Source: Siphonobacter curvatus (GTDB taxonomy: Bacteria > Bacteroidota > Bacteroidia > Cytophagales > Spirosomataceae). Taken from it: a stretch of 64,000 nt of DNA. Below, one piece after another: positions 34,654 through 43,989 of the stretch. Under the pieces are notes generated by a model, which was not told the origin of the DNA, made no database searches, and worked only from the letters and a program-made list of their open reading frames with translations. Position 1 is the first letter of the stretch; each line of letters starts with the position of its first letter. Position numbers and translations under genes: made by a program. The stretch is from the NCBI RefSeq assembly GCF_002943425.1, contig NZ_PTRA01000007.1, positions 124,001 to 188,000 on the forward strand. The letters are read 5' to 3'.

Positions 34654-35093
34654 GTTCGTGGTCTTTGGAAAGAAGTTCAGGGGGCTGGAACGGCGGGTGA
34701 TTCAGCGAAAACAGGCAAAACTTTTACCGTATTCCTGCGTTTTTAACACTAAAAAATCACTCGAATACCGGACCGCTAGTCCTAAACTTTTTTGTTGCAA
34801 CATCCCTGCTGTAACCTGCTGATTTCAAATGAATTACTAAAAATCAGTAAATAGGGGCGGCAAAGGTAAAATAAATTTCCCGATTATTAGGTTAATGCTC
34901 TGTACGAATGTACCGAATAGAGGAATAATTCGTTAAACAGCAGAAAAGTTTCCTCCGGTTTGGAAAGCTTTTCCGGATCAGCGAACCCTTGATTTTTCAG
35001 ACGTTGCCTACGCTGACGCCGGTTGAGGGATAGATCCCAAACCACGTTCACCGGATTTTGCCTAACTTGAACCCGCAAACTACCGCATCTACT
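34654..35093. other. 440-bp intergenic region with divergent promoters
   Basis: No supported gene. It holds a minus-strand -7 box (34861-34868), a palindrome TGTTGCAACA (34793-34802) and an inverted pair CTGATTT (34819-34825) / AAATCAG (34841-34847). A 63-codon minus-strand frame at 34887-35078 has only a TTG start and no family signature. The leader of the pseudouridine synthase would be about 200 bases. Confidence 0.55.
34861..34868 (-). promoter_or_regulatory. Predicted -7 element for the pseudouridine synthase gene
   Basis: TACCTTTG on the minus strand, a perfect TAnnTTTG. No clear -33 TTTG is found at the expected spacing. It lies about 208 bases upstream of the start codon. Confidence 0.45.
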
Positions 35094-37091
35094 ATGAAGT
35101 TGATTACTACTTCTCGTCTTTCCATCCTACTGCTATGCCTCTGTCTGATGGCCTGTAATTCGGCCCTGCAGTCGCTGAAGAAAGGAGAAAAATACTATGA
35201 AAACGGTGAATACGAATTAGCGATTAAACAGTTTCAAAAAGCCGTCAGCAAAGATCCTGCCCGGGTCAATATGCTGATTGCCGAAAGTTACCGCCGCTCC
35301 AACCGCCTTTCTCAATCGGCTGAATTTTATCAGAAAGCCCTGGAAGCGGGCAGCAAAGAACCTACGCTCCGTTTGTACTACGGCTACGCCCTCAAGTCGC
35401 AGGGCAATTACGCGGCGGCTGGTGAGCAACTGCGGAATTTTACCCGACTTTCGGTTACGAACCGTTCGCTACTGACGCTGGCCCGCCGGGAACTCGACAA
35501 CCTGACGTTGATTGATTCCCTCAGCCAGATGGTTAGCAATTATAAGCTGACCAACATTTCGAATGTAAATTCAGCTTCGGCGGAGTTTTCGCCCGTTTTG
35601 ATGAAAGATGAACTCGTTTTTACGGCTTCTCGTAAAGACCGGATTTATAAAGCCAACGGCCAGCCCATGCTGGGTTTATACAAGGCCAAGCTGACCTCCC
35701 CTACGGAAACGGCTACGCCCGAACTCTTCAGCCAGACTATTTTCGGTGAAAACATGAACGAAGGCACGCCCGTTTTTTCGGCCGATGGCAAGATGATGGT
35801 TTTTGCTCGGGGTAATACCGGTCGTAGTAAAGGAGCGGGAAACACTTCCGCCGATGTAGATCTGTACATCAGCCGGAATACGGGTACCGGCTGGGGAGAA
35901 CCCGAGCGTCTGGCCTTCAGTGACTCCGCTTCCTGGGATGGCTCACCCGCTTTTTCAGCCGATGGTTCGACGTTATACTTTAGTTCCAACCGGGCCGGTG
36001 GTTCCGGTGGACTGGATTTATGGCGAGTGAATATTGACAAAGCGGGCCGCTTTGGTCGTCCGGCTAATATGGGTCGGGACCTGAATACGCCCGGTAATGA
36101 GCTGTTCCCTTACGTATCTCCCGATGCCAAACTATATTTTGCTTCGGATGGACACGCGGGTTTTGGCGGTCTGGATCTGTTTGAAGCGACGCGTAACGAA
36201 GGTGTCATCCAGGTACGCAACCTCGGCCAACCTTTTAATTCTAAAGCCGATGATTTTGGGATGATCTGGGCCGATTCTACGCGGGGATACTTCGCTTCCA
36301 ATCGGGAAGGTGGCAAGGGTGACGACGACATTTACTACTTCGAAAGCTCGAAAGAACCCGTACAAGTGGCTCAAACGCCTCCGCCTGCGTCCAAAGTGCC
36401 TGGAACGCCCGGCAAAACCGTTCGCTATTTTATTGCGGGAACGGTCATTGATGCTAAAACCCAACAGCCGCTCGATGGTGTAAAAGTCACGGTCGTGGAT
36501 GACAACGAAAGTCCGATTGGGGAAGCCGTAACGAACCCCGATGGGAAATTTGGTGTCTATCCCATTCGGATTGGTCGGGATTACAATATCATCGTAGAAA
36601 AGCCGGACTATTTGAAGAAACAGGAGCTGTTTATCACGGAAGGCAAGCAGATTCCCGCCGAGCAACTGACCAAGCCGGTTACGGATACAACGCTGTACGC
36701 TACCATCGATATGCTGAAGAAAGAAGTGGGTACGGAGTTATCCAAGTCATTCAAAATCGAAACGATTTATTACGATTTTGATAAATTTAACATCCGGGCG
36801 GATGCTTCAACGGAATTAGATAAAGTGGTTCGTATTCTGCAGGATAACCCAGATATTAAACTGGAGTTAGGTTCGCACACGGATGAACGGGGTACCAATT
36901 CGTACAACCAGCGGCTTTCGCAGCAACGGGCTGAATCGGCAGTAAACTATATCCTTTCCCGCGGTATTTCGCAGGATCGGATTACCGCCAAAGGTTACGG
37001 TGAAAGTCAGTTACTGATTCCAAATGCACAAACGGAAGAACAGCACCAGCTAAACCGCCGTACGGAATTTAAAGTCGTAGGTCTGGACTAA
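35094..37091 (+). CDS. PorE-like lipoprotein: TPR, WD40-like propeller, regulatory-like domain, OmpA domain
   Basis: 665 residues from the ATG at 35094. Lipobox CLMAC (C21). Domains in order: TPR repeats (about 24-130, YYENGEYELAIKQFQKAV, SQSAEFYQKALEAG), a beta-propeller of PD40/WD40-like blades (about 140-430, repeated FSADGxxxxFSS / GGLDLW motifs), a carboxypeptidase-regulatory-like domain (about 445-520, AGTVIDAKTQQPLDGVKV) and an OmpA peptidoglycan-binding domain (about 548-665, ELGSHTDERGTNSYNQRLSQQRA). This exact order is known for PorE (PG1058) of Porphyromonas gingivalis, an outer-membrane lipoprotein of the type IX secretion system that binds peptidoglycan. Many paralogues exist in Bacteroidota, so PorE orthology is likely but not proven. 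Confidence 0.88.
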   Translation: MKLITTSRLSILLLCLCLMACNSALQSLKKGEKYYENGEYELAIKQFQKAVSKDPARVNMLIAESYRRSNRLSQSAEFYQKALEAGSKEPTLRLYYGYALKSQGNYAAAGEQLRNFTRLSVTNRSLLTLARRELDNLTLIDSLSQMVSNYKLTNISNVNSASAEFSPVLMKDELVFTASRKDRIYKANGQPMLGLYKAKLTSPTETATPELFSQTIFGENMNEGTPVFSADGKMMVFARGNTGRSKGAGNTSADVDLYISRNTGTGWGEPERLAFSDSASWDGSPAFSADGSTLYFSSNRAGGSGGLDLWRVNIDKAGRFGRPANMGRDLNTPGNELFPYVSPDAKLYFASDGHAGFGGLDLFEATRNEGVIQVRNLGQPFNSKADDFGMIWADSTRGYFASNREGGKGDDDIYYFESSKEPVQVAQTPPPASKVPGTPGKTVRYFIAGTVIDAKTQQPLDGVKVTVVDDNESPIGEAVTNPDGKFGVYPIRIGRDYNIIVEKPDYLKKQELFITEGKQIPAEQLTKPVTDTTLYATIDMLKKEVGTELSKSFKIETIYYDFDKFNIRADASTELDKVVRILQDNPDIKLELGSHTDERGTNSYNQRLSQQRAESAVNYILSRGISQDRITAKGYGESQLLIPNAQTEEQHQLNRRTEFKVVGLD

Positions 37092-37108
37092 GCCCTGCTC
37101 GTTCGCAC

Positions 37109-37152
37109 AAGCCAAAAGCCCCGCAACACACATGTTGCGGGGCTTTTGGCTT
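37109..37152 (+). terminator. Strong terminator after the PorE-like gene
   Basis: Perfect 20-bp stem (37109-37128 with 37133-37152) with a 4-base loop CACA; CTTTTGGCTT forms the distal arm. Unusually long. It separates the gene from the next one on the same strand. Confidence 0.8.
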
Positions 37153-37231
37153 GCATGGATATACCGTTCCCTAACTACCCGATTCGTATTTGAGACAAAA
37201 TACTCAATTTCGTCAGCTACCCACCCAGCCG

Positions 37232-39238
37232 ATGAAATGGTTTATTTTTCTTTGTCTCTTCCCCCTAACCAGTTACGCACAGGAACCCGTACGACCCGAG
37301 TTGGATCCGAATACGCTGATTGAAAATTTATTACCCAACCAATCCGAAAACATAACCGAAGATGTACTAGACAACCTATACCAGCTTTTTCAGCAACCGC
37401 TTGATCTCAATGCAGCGACGTTTGAAGAGCTTTCAGCCCTGTATATCTTAGCCGAACAGCAGCTAACCAGCTTCTTTCAGTACCGCCAACAGGCCGGACC
37501 GCTGGTATCCCTATATGAATTACAGGCTATTCCCGACTTCGACCTTCAAACCATTCAGCGATTACTTCCCTTTGTACGCATACAAAACCAGCAAGTAGAT
37601 GGCTCTGCTGCCCAGTACGTACTGCTTCGCTACGATCGATCACTGGAGCTTCGGCGGGGCTTTACCCCGGATACTAAGGGAAACATCCGTCACCTGGGGC
37701 AGCCATACCGGTTATTCACCCGGTACAAAGGTTACGCTAATCATCAGGTTAGTTTCGGTTTTACCGCCAAACACGACGCGGGTGAACCCTGGACCTGGCA
37801 ACCCGCTACCCATAGTTATGGCGTAGATTATATCTCGTTTCATGGCTTCGTGCAGAACTACGGAAAGATCAAACGCATCTCCATTGGTGATTACCAACTA
37901 CAGTTAGGTCAGGGCTTACTTACGGCTGGTGGTTTTTATCTGGGTAAAGGTTCTGAACCCGTACTCAGCATTCGGCGTAGCCAGCTGGGCATTCGTCCGT
38001 ACACTTCTGCCACCGAGTACGGTTTCTTTCGTGGCGTCGCGACCACTGTGCAACTCGCCCGACAGTGGGAACTAACGGGCTTTTACTCCCGAATTAGGCG
38101 AGACGCCAATCGGATCGATTCGTTTACGGTCAGTAGTTTACAAACTTCGGGTTTACACCGGACCGCGGCCGAAATCAACGACAAAGCCAGTCTGCTTAGT
38201 CAGGATTGGGGTGGCCATCTTCGCTGGCAGGGCAGACAAGCCAGTCTGGGCCTTACGTATCTCCAGACTCGATACGACAAACGGCTGCAACGAGCAGATC
38301 GAGCGTATAATCAATACGAATTTATGGGTCAAACGAATGCGATTTGGGAGTTTAACTATACCTATCTCTGGCGAAATATGAACTTCTTCGGGGAAGTCGG
38401 TCGCTCCAGCTCGGGTGGTGTTGGACTGGTTTCTGGCGTACTGACCAGTTTCAGTAAACGTTGGGACGGCAGTCTGATCTTTCGACGATACGATCGGAAC
38501 TTCCATTCGTTTTACGCAAATGCATTCAGTGAAAACTCGCGGAACATCAATGAAACGGGTTTGTATCTGGGTGGAAAGTATACGCCTAACCGTCGCTGGC
38601 AGGTGGGAGCTTACCTGGATTATTTCCGTTTTCCCTGGCTAAAGTATTTGGTAGATCAGCCTTCCCAGGGCTTTGGCACCTTGATTCGGGGCACGTACCG
38701 CCCCCGCAAAACGGCTCAATGGACCATTCAGGCGTTTTACGAACAAAAGGAAAAGAACCTTCCCGCCCGCTTATCAAAAACTCCTTTGGTTACCACCATT
38801 GCCCGTAGTGGTCTCTGGATGGGTTTTGATCAGGATTTGAATCGAAAGTGGTCCTTGAATTCTCGTATCCTGTACGCCTGTTTTTCGTATCGGGGTTTCG
38901 CACCTTCCCAGGGTTTTGCTTTGGTACAGGATGCCAAGTTTCATTCGGGAAAACTTTCCTTGACTGGCCGTCTGGCCTATTTTCATACCAACGATTACGA
39001 CAGTCGCATCTATGTGTACGAATCCGATGTACTGGCTGCGTTTTCAATTCCGGCCTACGCCGATGTTGGCTGGCGTAGTTATCTATTAGTTCACTATGGA
39101 TTTTCCAAACACTGGGACGGCTGGCTTCGACTCTCGCGTACGCAGTTACTCAATCAACCCACGGTCGGTTCGGGGCTTGATGAAATCCCGCATTCGTACC
39201 GCACGGACGTGAAAGTACAGCTGCGTTACCGCTGGTAA
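37232..39238 (+). CDS. Outer-membrane beta-barrel protein with N-terminal helix-hairpin-helix (ComEA-like) region
   Basis: 668 residues from the ATG at 37232 (MKWFIFLCLFPLTSYAQ, signal peptide). Residues about 50-118 hold helix-hairpin-helix repeats (PLDLNAATFEELSALYIL, QAIPDFDLQTIQRLLPFV) like those of the DNA-uptake protein ComEA. The remaining 540 residues are rich in alternating-strand segments (e.g. GIRPYTSATEYGFFRGVATTVQLARQWELTG is one such region in part) and end in VKVQLRYRW, as expected for an outer-membrane barrel. The family occurs in Bacteroidota and is uncharacterised. DNA binding or uptake is a hypothesis; HhH motifs can also act as protein-binding modules. Confidence 0.82.
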   Translation: MKWFIFLCLFPLTSYAQEPVRPELDPNTLIENLLPNQSENITEDVLDNLYQLFQQPLDLNAATFEELSALYILAEQQLTSFFQYRQQAGPLVSLYELQAIPDFDLQTIQRLLPFVRIQNQQVDGSAAQYVLLRYDRSLELRRGFTPDTKGNIRHLGQPYRLFTRYKGYANHQVSFGFTAKHDAGEPWTWQPATHSYGVDYISFHGFVQNYGKIKRISIGDYQLQLGQGLLTAGGFYLGKGSEPVLSIRRSQLGIRPYTSATEYGFFRGVATTVQLARQWELTGFYSRIRRDANRIDSFTVSSLQTSGLHRTAAEINDKASLLSQDWGGHLRWQGRQASLGLTYLQTRYDKRLQRADRAYNQYEFMGQTNAIWEFNYTYLWRNMNFFGEVGRSSSGGVGLVSGVLTSFSKRWDGSLIFRRYDRNFHSFYANAFSENSRNINETGLYLGGKYTPNRRWQVGAYLDYFRFPWLKYLVDQPSQGFGTLIRGTYRPRKTAQWTIQAFYEQKEKNLPARLSKTPLVTTIARSGLWMGFDQDLNRKWSLNSRILYACFSYRGFAPSQGFALVQDAKFHSGKLSLTGRLAYFHTNDYDSRIYVYESDVLAAFSIPAYADVGWRSYLLVHYGFSKHWDGWLRLSRTQLLNQPTVGSGLDEIPHSYRTDVKVQLRYRW

Positions 39239-39322
39239 CTTTACCATCAGAAGTTTTTTTGATCCAACGATACGACCAGTCCCGAGCAAGTTCTTACTTC
39301 GCGTTCTAACCAATCACAAGCC

Positions 39323-40111
39323 ATGACACTTCCCATTTATCAGGTGGATGCCTTCACGAATACCCTCTTCAAAGGAAATCCCGCTGCAGTGGTTCCCTTA
39401 CAGGAATGGCTGCCCAAAGAAACAATGCTCAAGATTGCTGCGGAGAACAATCTGGCGGAAACAGCTTTTTTCGTTCAAAAAGGCGATGATTACGAATTGA
39501 AATGGTTTACGCCGACGGTAGAAATTGACTTGTGTGGTCATGCGACGGTAGCCTCTGCCTTCGTACTGTACGAATTTTTAGGTTACACGCAGGACGAGAT
39601 TCGCTTTCATTCCAATTCGGGCTTGCTGACGGTTCGTCGGCAGGACTCTCGACTTACATTGAATTTTCCGGCTAACCCACCCCAGGCCACGGAGATTCCC
39701 GAAGGTTTGCTGGAAAGCCTGGGCCTGAGTCGTGCCTTAGAAGTATTACGGGGCCGGACCAATGATTACTTAGTGATTCTGGAAGAACAAGAACAGATTG
39801 CTGGACTCAATCCCGACCATCGTCAGCTACGCACCATCGGAGCCCGGGGCGTCATCGTGAGTTCGGTAGGAACGGACGCAGATTTTGTCAGTCGCTTTTT
39901 TGCCCCCGCTTCAGGCGTAGATGAAGATCCGGTGACGGGTTCAGCCCATACCGTACTCGTGCCGTATTGGGCAGAGAAACTAGGAAAAACCGAATTGTTC
40001 GCCCGTCAGATTTCAGCCCGGGGTGGTGAGCTGTGGCTCCAACTGCTGGGCGACCGGGTCGAAATTTCCGGTGAAGCCGTAGCCTATCTGAAAGGTGAGA
40101 TTATGATTTAA
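39323..40111 (+). CDS. PhzF family isomerase/epimerase-like protein
   Basis: 262 residues. The two-domain PhzF fold (diaminopimelate-epimerase-like) is recognisable: YQVDAFTNTLFKGNPAAVV at the start, the general acid/base glutamate in NLAETAFF (E46), DLCGHATVASAFVL and the C-terminal DEDPVTGSAHTVLVPYWAEKLGK. Phenazine genes are absent, so this is one of the many PhzF relatives with unknown substrate, presumably a cytoplasmic isomerase. It ends in a bidirectional terminator shared with convergent murB. Confidence 0.93.
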   Translation: MTLPIYQVDAFTNTLFKGNPAAVVPLQEWLPKETMLKIAAENNLAETAFFVQKGDDYELKWFTPTVEIDLCGHATVASAFVLYEFLGYTQDEIRFHSNSGLLTVRRQDSRLTLNFPANPPQATEIPEGLLESLGLSRALEVLRGRTNDYLVILEEQEQIAGLNPDHRQLRTIGARGVIVSSVGTDADFVSRFFAPASGVDEDPVTGSAHTVLVPYWAEKLGKTELFARQISARGGELWLQLLGDRVEISGEAVAYLKGEIMI

Positions 40112-40146
40112 AAAAATAGCCTGGTATAAGAACCAGGCTATTTTTT
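40111..40146. terminator. Bidirectional terminator between PhzF and murB
   Basis: AAAAAATAGCCTGGT (40111-40125) pairs with ACCAGGCTATTTTTT (40132-40146), six-base loop. It overlaps the last base of the PhzF stop codon. Confidence 0.88.
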
Positions 40147-40206
40147 TAACCATTTACCGGATGAACTCATCTAGAGCTAAGTAGGCTTTGGGCTAGCCGC
40201 ACTTCC

Positions 40207-41217
40207 TCAGATAAAATTCACCTCCGCTGACAGAGCAATCCCGTATTTCTCTAGCACGGAAGCCTGTATCTTTTCGGCAAGCTTTTTAATCGCTTCGCCC
40301 GTAGCCTGACCGTAATTGACCAGTACCAGAGCCTGCCGGGTGTGTACACCCGCATCCCCTTCGCGATAGCCTTTCCAACCCGCCTGCTCAATGAGCCACC
40401 CCGCGGGTACTTTGATTTGTCCCGGCGTAGTGAGATACCCCGGCAGGTTGGGATACTGAGCTTTTAGCGTTTCGTACTGAGCCACGGGGATTTCGGGATT
40501 CTTAAAGAAACTGCCCGCATTGCCCAGTTCAGCCGGATCGGGCAGCTTGGACCGGCGAATGTGAATGACTGCCTGGCTAATGGCCCGACTCGATAATTCA
40601 GTAACACCCATTTCCTCCAACGTTTTTTGAATATCGCCGTAGCTAATCTGGTAGTGAGGCTTTTTTGAAAGTTTATAAGTGACACTTACGATCACATATT
40701 GTCCTTTGTAGGCGTGCTTGAATACGCTTTCGCGGTAACCAAATCGGCAATCAGCCGCGTTAAAACTGTGGATTTCACCCGTTTCGATGTGCAGGGCTTC
40801 GAGTGCGTGGAAGACGTCCTTGATTTCTACCCCGTACGCGCCAATATTCTGCATGGGCGACGCTCCGACCGAACCCGGAATCAGGGATAAGTTTTCGAGC
40901 CCCGAAAGACCCAGCTCAAGCGAGGCTTCGACCAGCTCCTGCCAAACGACACCGGCTCCGGCTTTGACGAAGGTATATTCCGCATCTTCCGCGACGATGT
41001 CGATGCCTGGAATAACCACTCGAATCACCAAACCCGGGAAATCCTGCGTTAAGAGCACATTACTACCTCCGCCCAGAATGAGCTTGGGCGTATCCCGATG
41101 GCCTTGCAAAACCGCTTGCAAGGTTTTTACCGAGCTTACTTCGGTAAACCAGCGGGTTTTCGCCTCAATACCAAAGGTGGTATAAGGCTTTAGAGAAATA
41201 TCTTGCTGTAGGTGCAT
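40207..41217 (-). CDS. murB: UDP-N-acetylmuramate dehydrogenase (UDP-N-acetylenolpyruvoylglucosamine reductase)
   Basis: 336 residues. FAD enzyme that reduces UDP-GlcNAc-enolpyruvate to UDP-MurNAc with NADPH in peptidoglycan synthesis (EC 1.3.1.98). Seen: FAD-binding region (TFGIEAKTRWF, LILGGGSNVLL), GLENLSLIPGSVGASPMQNIGAYG, the catalytic serine segment NAGSFFKNP, and the C-terminal domain with AGWLIEQAGWKGYREGDAGVH. Length and the three-domain layout fit the E. coli-like type. Single gene, divergent from the SPOR lipoprotein. Confidence 0.97.
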   Translation of the reverse strand: MHLQQDISLKPYTTFGIEAKTRWFTEVSSVKTLQAVLQGHRDTPKLILGGGSNVLLTQDFPGLVIRVVIPGIDIVAEDAEYTFVKAGAGVVWQELVEASLELGLSGLENLSLIPGSVGASPMQNIGAYGVEIKDVFHALEALHIETGEIHSFNAADCRFGYRESVFKHAYKGQYVIVSVTYKLSKKPHYQISYGDIQKTLEEMGVTELSSRAISQAVIHIRRSKLPDPAELGNAGSFFKNPEIPVAQYETLKAQYPNLPGYLTTPGQIKVPAGWLIEQAGWKGYREGDAGVHTRQALVLVNYGQATGEAIKKLAEKIQASVLEKYGIALSAEVNFI

Positions 41218-41360
41218 AAACCGGATTCCTTTTCAAACTTCGGTAAAGTTCTATCAGAAATACGTTTGATTTCCGGGAAATTCCCTGAAAATTTGTTTCC
41301 CCAAACGTAAATCGCAACGAGTCACTGGTTTAGCTTTTCCTGCTAAACCCACGCTTTGAT

Positions 41361-41954
41361 ATGGTTATGAAACCCTCCACATTGCTTATTTTCTTGGTAG
41401 GAATAAGCCTCTTAACGGCCTGTTCTTCCAAAGTTGTTCCGACCCGATCCTCCAATGCATCGAAGCCTTACGACCTGGATCTGGCCGCCTACCGCCCCCG
41501 GTACGAGCCAAGCGAAGTTAAAAAAGCTCCGCTCGAAGAAAAAAAGAAGCCGACGACACCCGTTACCGCTCCCGGTAGTACAAGTACGCAATCGATCAAT
41601 AAAAAGCTGGATTTGACGCTGGATACCCTGGCTCAGCGAAACAAAGGGGTTCGGTATCTGGCGGGTTACCGCATTCAACTTTACACGGGCACCAAGCGTG
41701 CGGATATGGAAGCAGCGAAACTATATATCTATCAAAACTACGGTGAATTAAATACCTATATTGCTTATAACCATCCAACGTATCGCCTACGCGTAGGGGA
41801 CTTTGCTACCCGCCTCGACGCGGAACGTTACTTCCATAAAATTAAGAACGAGTACCCGGGTTCCACCCTGATTTCGGACCGGGTGAGTCTTCGGGATGCC
41901 CTGAAAATCATCGACAATCGGGCAACGGATACGAACGAAACGGATGAGCCGTAA
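41361..41954 (+). CDS. SPOR-domain lipoprotein
   Basis: 197 residues. Lipoprotein signal with lipobox LLTAC (C21), a Lys/Pro/Thr-rich linker (about 45-85) and a C-terminal SPOR domain (about 98-175: YRIQLYTGTKRADMEAAKLYIYQNYG, RLRVGDFATRLDAERYFHKIKNEYPGSTLI). SPOR domains bind denuded glycan strands at division septa, so the protein probably marks or acts at peptidoglycan being remodelled. A second ATG two codons in (41367) may be the true start. Single gene between murB (divergent) and gmd. Confidence 0.9.
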   Translation: MVMKPSTLLIFLVGISLLTACSSKVVPTRSSNASKPYDLDLAAYRPRYEPSEVKKAPLEEKKKPTTPVTAPGSTSTQSINKKLDLTLDTLAQRNKGVRYLAGYRIQLYTGTKRADMEAAKLYIYQNYGELNTYIAYNHPTYRLRVGDFATRLDAERYFHKIKNEYPGSTLISDRVSLRDALKIIDNRATDTNETDEP

Positions 41955-42075
41955 AGGATTTTGTCCATATTGTTTTGTACCTCTACAATTTTATTAGTTT
42001 TTTGTAAACAACAATACTTACCACTAGTTTACTAACCTAGCAGTCCCTCGTATTGTGGATTAGATATACAACCGC

Positions 42076-43188
42076 ATGAAAAAAGCCCTTATCACCGGAA
42101 TCACCGGCCAAGATGGTGCCTATCTGGCAGAATTCTTATTAAAAAAAGGTTACGAAGTGCACGGTGTGAAACGCCGCAGTTCGCTCATTAATACCGAGCG
42201 GATTGATCACTTGTACCAAGATCCCCATGAGCAGGACGTTCGGTTCCATTTGCACTATGGTGATCTGACTGATTCTACCAACGTGATCCGGCTGATTCAG
42301 GAAACCCAACCTGATGAAATTTATAACCTCGGTGCTCAGTCACACGTACGGGTTAGTTTCGACGAACCCGAATACACCGCTCAGGTAGATGGTTTAGGTA
42401 CACTCCGGATCTTGGAGGCGGTACGGATCCTGGGACTGGAAAAAAAGACCAAAATTTACCAGGCTTCTACTTCAGAACTGTACGGATTGGTACAGGCCGT
42501 GCCTCAGTCGGAGACGACCCCGTTCTATCCCCGCTCCCCTTATGCCGTAGCAAAGATGTATGGCTACTGGATTACGGTGAATTACCGCGAAGCTTACGAT
42601 ATGTTTGCCGTGAACGGTATCCTGTTCAACCACGAATCTCCCTTACGCGGTGAAACGTTCGTAACGCGGAAAATTACCCGTGGCGTTTCGCGTATTGCGC
42701 TGGGTGTACTCGACAAGATTTACATGGGTAACCTGGATTCGCTGCGTGACTGGGGCCATGCCAAAGATTACGTAGAGGCCATGTGGTTGATTCTGCAACA
42801 GGAAAAAGCGGAAGATTACGTGATTGCTACGGGTGTAACGACGAAAGTACGGGACTTCATCCGGATGGCGTTCGGAGAAGTAGGCATTGAGCTGGAATTC
42901 AAAGGAGAAGGACTCGAGGAGAAAGGCTACGTAACTGCCTGCAATAATCCGGAATACCAGCTTGAAATTGGCAAAGAAGTCGTAGCGATTGATCCGCGTT
43001 ATTTCCGTCCGACGGAAGTAGACCTGCTACACGGCGATCCAACGAAAGCCAAAACGCAACTGGGCTGGGAGCCGAAATATGACCTCCCCGCACTGGTCAA
43101 TGATATGATGACGGCTGATTTGGACCTGTTCAAAAAAGATCTGCACCTCAACAAAGGTGGCTATCGCACGATGAACTACTTCGAATAA
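42076..43188 (+). CDS. gmd: GDP-mannose 4,6-dehydratase
   Basis: 370 residues. Converts GDP-D-mannose to GDP-4-keto-6-deoxy-mannose, the precursor of GDP-fucose or GDP-rhamnose for surface glycans (EC 4.2.1.47). NADP-binding loop [29 protein letters not shown], the catalytic STSELYG and the YxxxK in [12 protein letters not shown], plus [16 protein letters not shown] and [20 protein letters not shown]. Full length. The following enzyme in GDP-fucose synthesis (fcl) is not in the window. It ends in a hairpin at 43208 and is followed by tdk. Confidence 0.97.
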   Translation: MKKALITGITGQDGAYLAEFLLKKGYEVHGVKRRSSLINTERIDHLYQDPHEQDVRFHLHYGDLTDSTNVIRLIQETQPDEIYNLGAQSHVRVSFDEPEYTAQVDGLGTLRILEAVRILGLEKKTKIYQASTSELYGLVQAVPQSETTPFYPRSPYAVAKMYGYWITVNYREAYDMFAVNGILFNHESPLRGETFVTRKITRGVSRIALGVLDKIYMGNLDSLRDWGHAKDYVEAMWLILQQEKAEDYVIATGVTTKVRDFIRMAFGEVGIELEFKGEGLEEKGYVTACNNPEYQLEIGKEVVAIDPRYFRPTEVDLLHGDPTKAKTQLGWEPKYDLPALVNDMMTADLDLFKKDLHLNKGGYRTMNYFE

Positions 43189-43207
43189 ATTACCAGACTC
43201 CTGGACC

Positions 43208-43245
43208 AAAGCAGCGGCGGTTTCGTCGCTGCTTTGTTATTTTTG
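43208..43245 (+). terminator. Terminator of gmd, overlapping the predicted -7 box of tdk
   Basis: AAAGCAGCG (43208-43216) pairs with CGCTGCTTT (43227-43235), then GTTATTTTTG. The T-rich tail also reads TATTTTTG (43238-43245), a TAnnTTTG match suited to transcribe tdk. Confidence 0.65.
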
Positions 43246-43291
43246 CAGATTCAGGATGCCGGAGGTAGGACCGGCTCAAAATCATTCGCAG

Positions 43292-43894
43292 ATGTTTATT
43301 GAACGTACCAACGGACTTCGTACACCCGACGGCTGCCACATGGGCTGGATTGAGGTGATTTGTGGCTCTATGTTTTCGGGAAAAACGGAAGAATTGATCC
43401 GCCGCGTGAACCGGGCCATTATTGCTCGCCTGAACGTACGCATTTTTAAACCCGCTCTGGATACACGGTATCACGCCGAGCATGTTGTCTCCCACGATGC
43501 TACTTCGATTCAGTCGACCCCCGTGGCTTCGGCCCGGGAAATTCTGGCGTTGGCCGAAGATTGTGAGCTAATCGGCATTGACGAAGCTCAGTTTTTTGAT
43601 GAAGAGATTGTAGCGGTCTGTCATGAACTGGCCAATGCGGGCAAGCGCGTGATCATTGCGGGTTTGGATATGGACTCGGAAGGTCGTCCATTCGGACCTA
43701 TGCCTTCCCTGATGGCCATTGCCGAATACGTAACGAAAGTACACGCCATCTGCGTGGTCTGCGGGGAGTTAGCGAATTATTCCTACCGTAAAGTAGCTAC
43801 GCCCGGACAAATTTTACTCGGTGAAAAAGACAGTTACGAAGCCCGTTGCCGTCGGCATTTTCTCGAAGGAAGAAACGCCGGGGAAGGGCATTAA
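43292..43894 (+). CDS. tdk: Thymidine kinase (type II)
   Basis: 200 residues from the ATG at 43292 (MFIERT); an ATG at 43256 is also in frame but the shorter form has the usual Bacteroidota N terminus. Phosphorylates thymidine to dTMP in pyrimidine salvage (EC 2.7.1.21). P-loop [15 protein letters not shown], the DEAQFFDEE catalytic/Mg segment, [14 protein letters not shown], and zinc-binding cysteines in VCVVCGEL-like and CRRHF segments. It has its own -7 box within the gmd terminator tail and a terminator after it. Confidence 0.96.
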   Translation: MFIERTNGLRTPDGCHMGWIEVICGSMFSGKTEELIRRVNRAIIARLNVRIFKPALDTRYHAEHVVSHDATSIQSTPVASAREILALAEDCELIGIDEAQFFDEEIVAVCHELANAGKRVIIAGLDMDSEGRPFGPMPSLMAIAEYVTKVHAICVVCGELANYSYRKVATPGQILLGEKDSYEARCRRHFLEGRNAGEGH

Positions 43895-43932
43895 CCAACC
43901 GACATCCGTTTCGGGATTTTCTGCTAAAGCAT

Positions 43933-43972
43933 AAAAAAAGCCGCTTTTCTACCTCGAGAAAAGCGACTTTTT
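43933..43972. terminator. Bidirectional terminator between tdk and the ThuA-fusion gene
   Basis: AAAAAGCCGCTTTTCT pairs with the segment AGAAAAGCGACTTTTT (one mismatch) around a short CG-containing loop; A and T runs lie on both ends. Confidence 0.8.
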
Positions 43973-43989
43973 AACGTATTAGGGTTTTG

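Noticed and set aside
34887-35078. 63-codon minus-strand frame upstream of the PorE-like gene
   Set aside because: Only a TTG start, no recognisable family, and it overlaps the promoter region of two genes.
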